From the IMG/VR virus record IMGVR_UViG_3300021963_000282, positions 1 to 39,524 of that record: a stretch of DNA of 39,524 nucleotides. The stretch is one strand, 5' to 3'. The first letter of the stretch is position 1; every line of letters begins with the position of its first letter. Shown in pieces: positions 38,604 through 39,524 of this stretch. The notes beneath the pieces are model-generated. The model did not search any database and had not been told where the DNA came from. It saw only the letters and a program-made list of their open reading frames with translations. This DNA is from a virus. Made by a program: the position numbers and the translations under genes.

Positions 38604-39064
38604 CACTTCACCCCCCGACCAACACCCGAACACTCTGAAAGATCCATAGCCCAAGAACCTTGCTCTAACGCTTCACTATCGCTACCAATCATGAAGGCTT
38701 CACCAATAACGACAGCGTCACGCGATAACCGGACATCTTCTAGATAATCGCCAGCATTAACGATCTCGTCAACTTCGCCCCAAATAAAACCACCCGAGAC
38801 CCCGTAATTGCGACCCTTAACCCTAAACCATGCGAAGTCGCCAACGCTCACAACATCGCCAGGCGTAAACGCGTCACCAGCATTGTCTAAAACATCTACA
38901 CACACTTCGCGCCAGTCATTGACAGACCAGGAACAGATCAGGTTGTAAATAGCGGGAGCGACCGCCATACATTCAGACTCACTACCAACAAACAGCGGAG
39001 CGACTAACTCGAATGTGTCAGTCTCAGAGACATAACGCCTCTGCCAGATCACTTGACTATTCAT
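38603..39064 (-). CDS. Acidic hypothetical protein, first gene of leftward cassette
   Basis: The product has 153 residues, with AAGGGG well placed before the ATG. It is acidic and beta-rich (QRRYVSETDTFELVAPLFVG; VVSVGDFAWFRVKGRNYG), with helices near the middle (APAIYNLICSWSVNDW) and few basic residues. The gene lies behind the leftward promoter and its overlapping palindrome, so it is the first to be expressed from this cassette. Function is unknown. Being small, acidic and first in an accessory operon, it is a candidate inhibitor of a host system (inference). Confidence 0.72.
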   Translation of the reverse strand: MNSQVIWQRRYVSETDTFELVAPLFVGSESECMAVAPAIYNLICSWSVNDWREVCVDVLDNAGDAFTPGDVVSVGDFAWFRVKGRNYGVSGGFIWGEVDEIVNAGDYLEDVRLSRDAVVIGEAFMIGSDSEALEQGSWAMDLSECSGVGRGVK

Positions 39065-39094
39065 TTGAACCCCTTACAAGTTGACCGCCAAAGC

Positions 39095-39118
39095 GGGAGA
39101 GTCCGCACAGACTCACCC
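39095..39118. promoter_or_regulatory. Palindrome at the leftward start site
   Basis: GGG, A, GAGTC, 6-nt loop, GACTC, A, CCC form a 24-base palindrome with one mismatch per arm. Taking the -10 at 39123-39128, it covers about +1 to +22 of the leftward transcript. It could be a repressor operator or a 5' mRNA hairpin upstream of the ribosome site. Confidence 0.55.
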
Positions 39119-39122
39119 CAAC

Positions 39123-39151
39123 ATTGAACCACATCAGAACCGACGAGTCAA
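39123..39151 (-). promoter_or_regulatory. Leftward promoter of the right-arm cassette
   Basis: Read leftward, TTGACT (39151-39146), a 17-bp spacer and TTCAAT (39128-39123) precede the start codon at 39064 by about 58 bases. The boxes match five and four of six consensus bases. It is the only good promoter in the region and reads into the four leftward genes. Confidence 0.62.
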
Positions 39152-39524
39152 GTGTTAACCCCCCGAATATATGAAGTCACTTATCCGGGCTACCTGGACG
39201 GAAACTATACGAAGCAAGACACGCACCAACCACCGCCCATTGTCGGCAAGCACGCTGACCGCATCGCGACAGCCCGACACCAACGAGACGCAGTCTCGGC
39301 GGTAGCACCCCGTGAAGGATGGCAACCCGCTGACCGTCCGAGTACCCCACCCCATGCCCTGCCCTAGACCGTGCGCCTAGACGGCAGGACTAGACCGTTA
39401 GTATGTATGCCCCACCACCTACCTCGTTGCCGTGCCCTGGGTCGACCGCCCCCCACCCACGCCCATTGAGGGGTCCCCACCCCCCCCTATCAATACACTC
39501 TCCCGTATTTTTTGACCTTTTTCA
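39152..39524. other. Right-end noncoding region
   Basis: No convincing gene is present. Short open frames exist on both strands up to about 39367 but lack ribosome sites and recognisable sequence. The stretch holds the three iterons at 39364-39402, a C-rich tract (about 39446-39487) and ends with a T-rich segment containing TTGACCTT. If the genome circularises or is permuted, this joins the noncoding first 503 bases. Confidence 0.5.
39364..39402. repeat. Three 13-bp iterons
   Basis: CTAGAC begins at 39364, 39377 and 39390, giving three tandem units of exactly 13 bases: CTAGACCGTGCGC, CTAGACGGCAGGA, CTAGACCGTTAGT. Seven to nine positions are shared between units. Regular near-helical-turn spacing suggests a protein-binding array such as a replication-initiator or repressor site. 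Confidence 0.6.

Noticed and set aside
39152-39367. 71-codon rightward frame and 66-codon leftward frame at the right end
   Set aside because: Neither has a ribosome site or recognisable pattern, and they overlap each other almost fully.
1-39524. CRISPR array, insertion sequence or direct terminal repeat
   Set aside because: No regularly spaced repeat-spacer pattern, transposase or matching ends could be found by eye. A self-alignment of the two ends would settle the terminal repeat.

Overview
The window looks like most or all of the genome of a tailed bacteriophage, probably short-tailed (podovirus-like), infecting an actinobacterium. Evidence for a phage is a complete packaging and head module (large terminase, P22-like portal, scaffold, major capsid protein), a head-tail adaptor, a tail-collar fibre, a lysis cassette and a 1935-residue internal virion protein. 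No tape-measure protein or tail sheath is recognisable. Evidence for an actinobacterial host is a WhiB-type regulator, two exported proteins with long Thr-rich linkers of the kind common in Acidimicrobiia and freshwater Actinobacteria, and several genes with a -10 hexamer 6-7 nt before the start codon and no Shine-Dalgarno (leaderless pattern). The host assignment is inference.

Layout. 1-503 is noncoding and rich in inverted repeats. 504-8772 is the packaging and head block, with nearly every start overlapping the previous stop: two small genes, a GP88-like Cys protein, TerL, portal, scaffold, major capsid protein. A strong terminator at 8796-8827 closes it. 8864-14074 holds small virion proteins, adaptor, tail hub candidate, collar fibre and a 2OG-Fe(II) oxygenase with a His-rich tail. 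14101-18785 holds a small HTH protein, a metallophosphoesterase, a secreted Thr-rich protein and the lysis group (two membrane proteins, a small lipoprotein, an M15-like endolysin with a peptidoglycan-binding domain, a membrane/coiled-coil protein). 18811-27127 encodes four probable internal or ejected virion proteins. 27124-28390 holds a RusA-like resolvase and four small basic or Gly-rich proteins. 28518-29060 is a lipoprotein lytic transglycosylase.

From a good promoter at 29057-29085 a rightward early-type operon follows: unknown protein, RecT-like annealing protein, WhiB-like regulator, zinc-ribbon miniproteins, a winged helix, a beta-class DNA methyltransferase, a C5-cytosine methyltransferase carrying a second gene inside it in another frame, a one-helix membrane protein and a PAPS-reductase-family protein. 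No DNA polymerase, primase or helicase is visible, so replication probably depends on the host.

From 35577 to 39064 the strand switches. A tyrosine-recombinase-fold protein that appears to lack several catalytic residues runs leftward and converges on the PAPS-family gene. Beyond a terminator (36715-36741) lies a separate leftward, CG-rich cassette of unknown function: two acidic unknowns, a second GP88-like Cys protein and probably a small ORF, driven by a promoter with a palindrome at its start site. 39152-39524 is noncoding and carries three 13-bp iterons. If the molecule is circular or permuted, the two noncoding ends join into an ~0.9 kb control region that could hold the origin.

The observations most worth following are the gene nested in the cytosine methyltransferase, the GP88 pair, the degenerate recombinase, the reverse-strand cassette, the WhiB protein with a split cluster motif, and the leaderless-promoter set.
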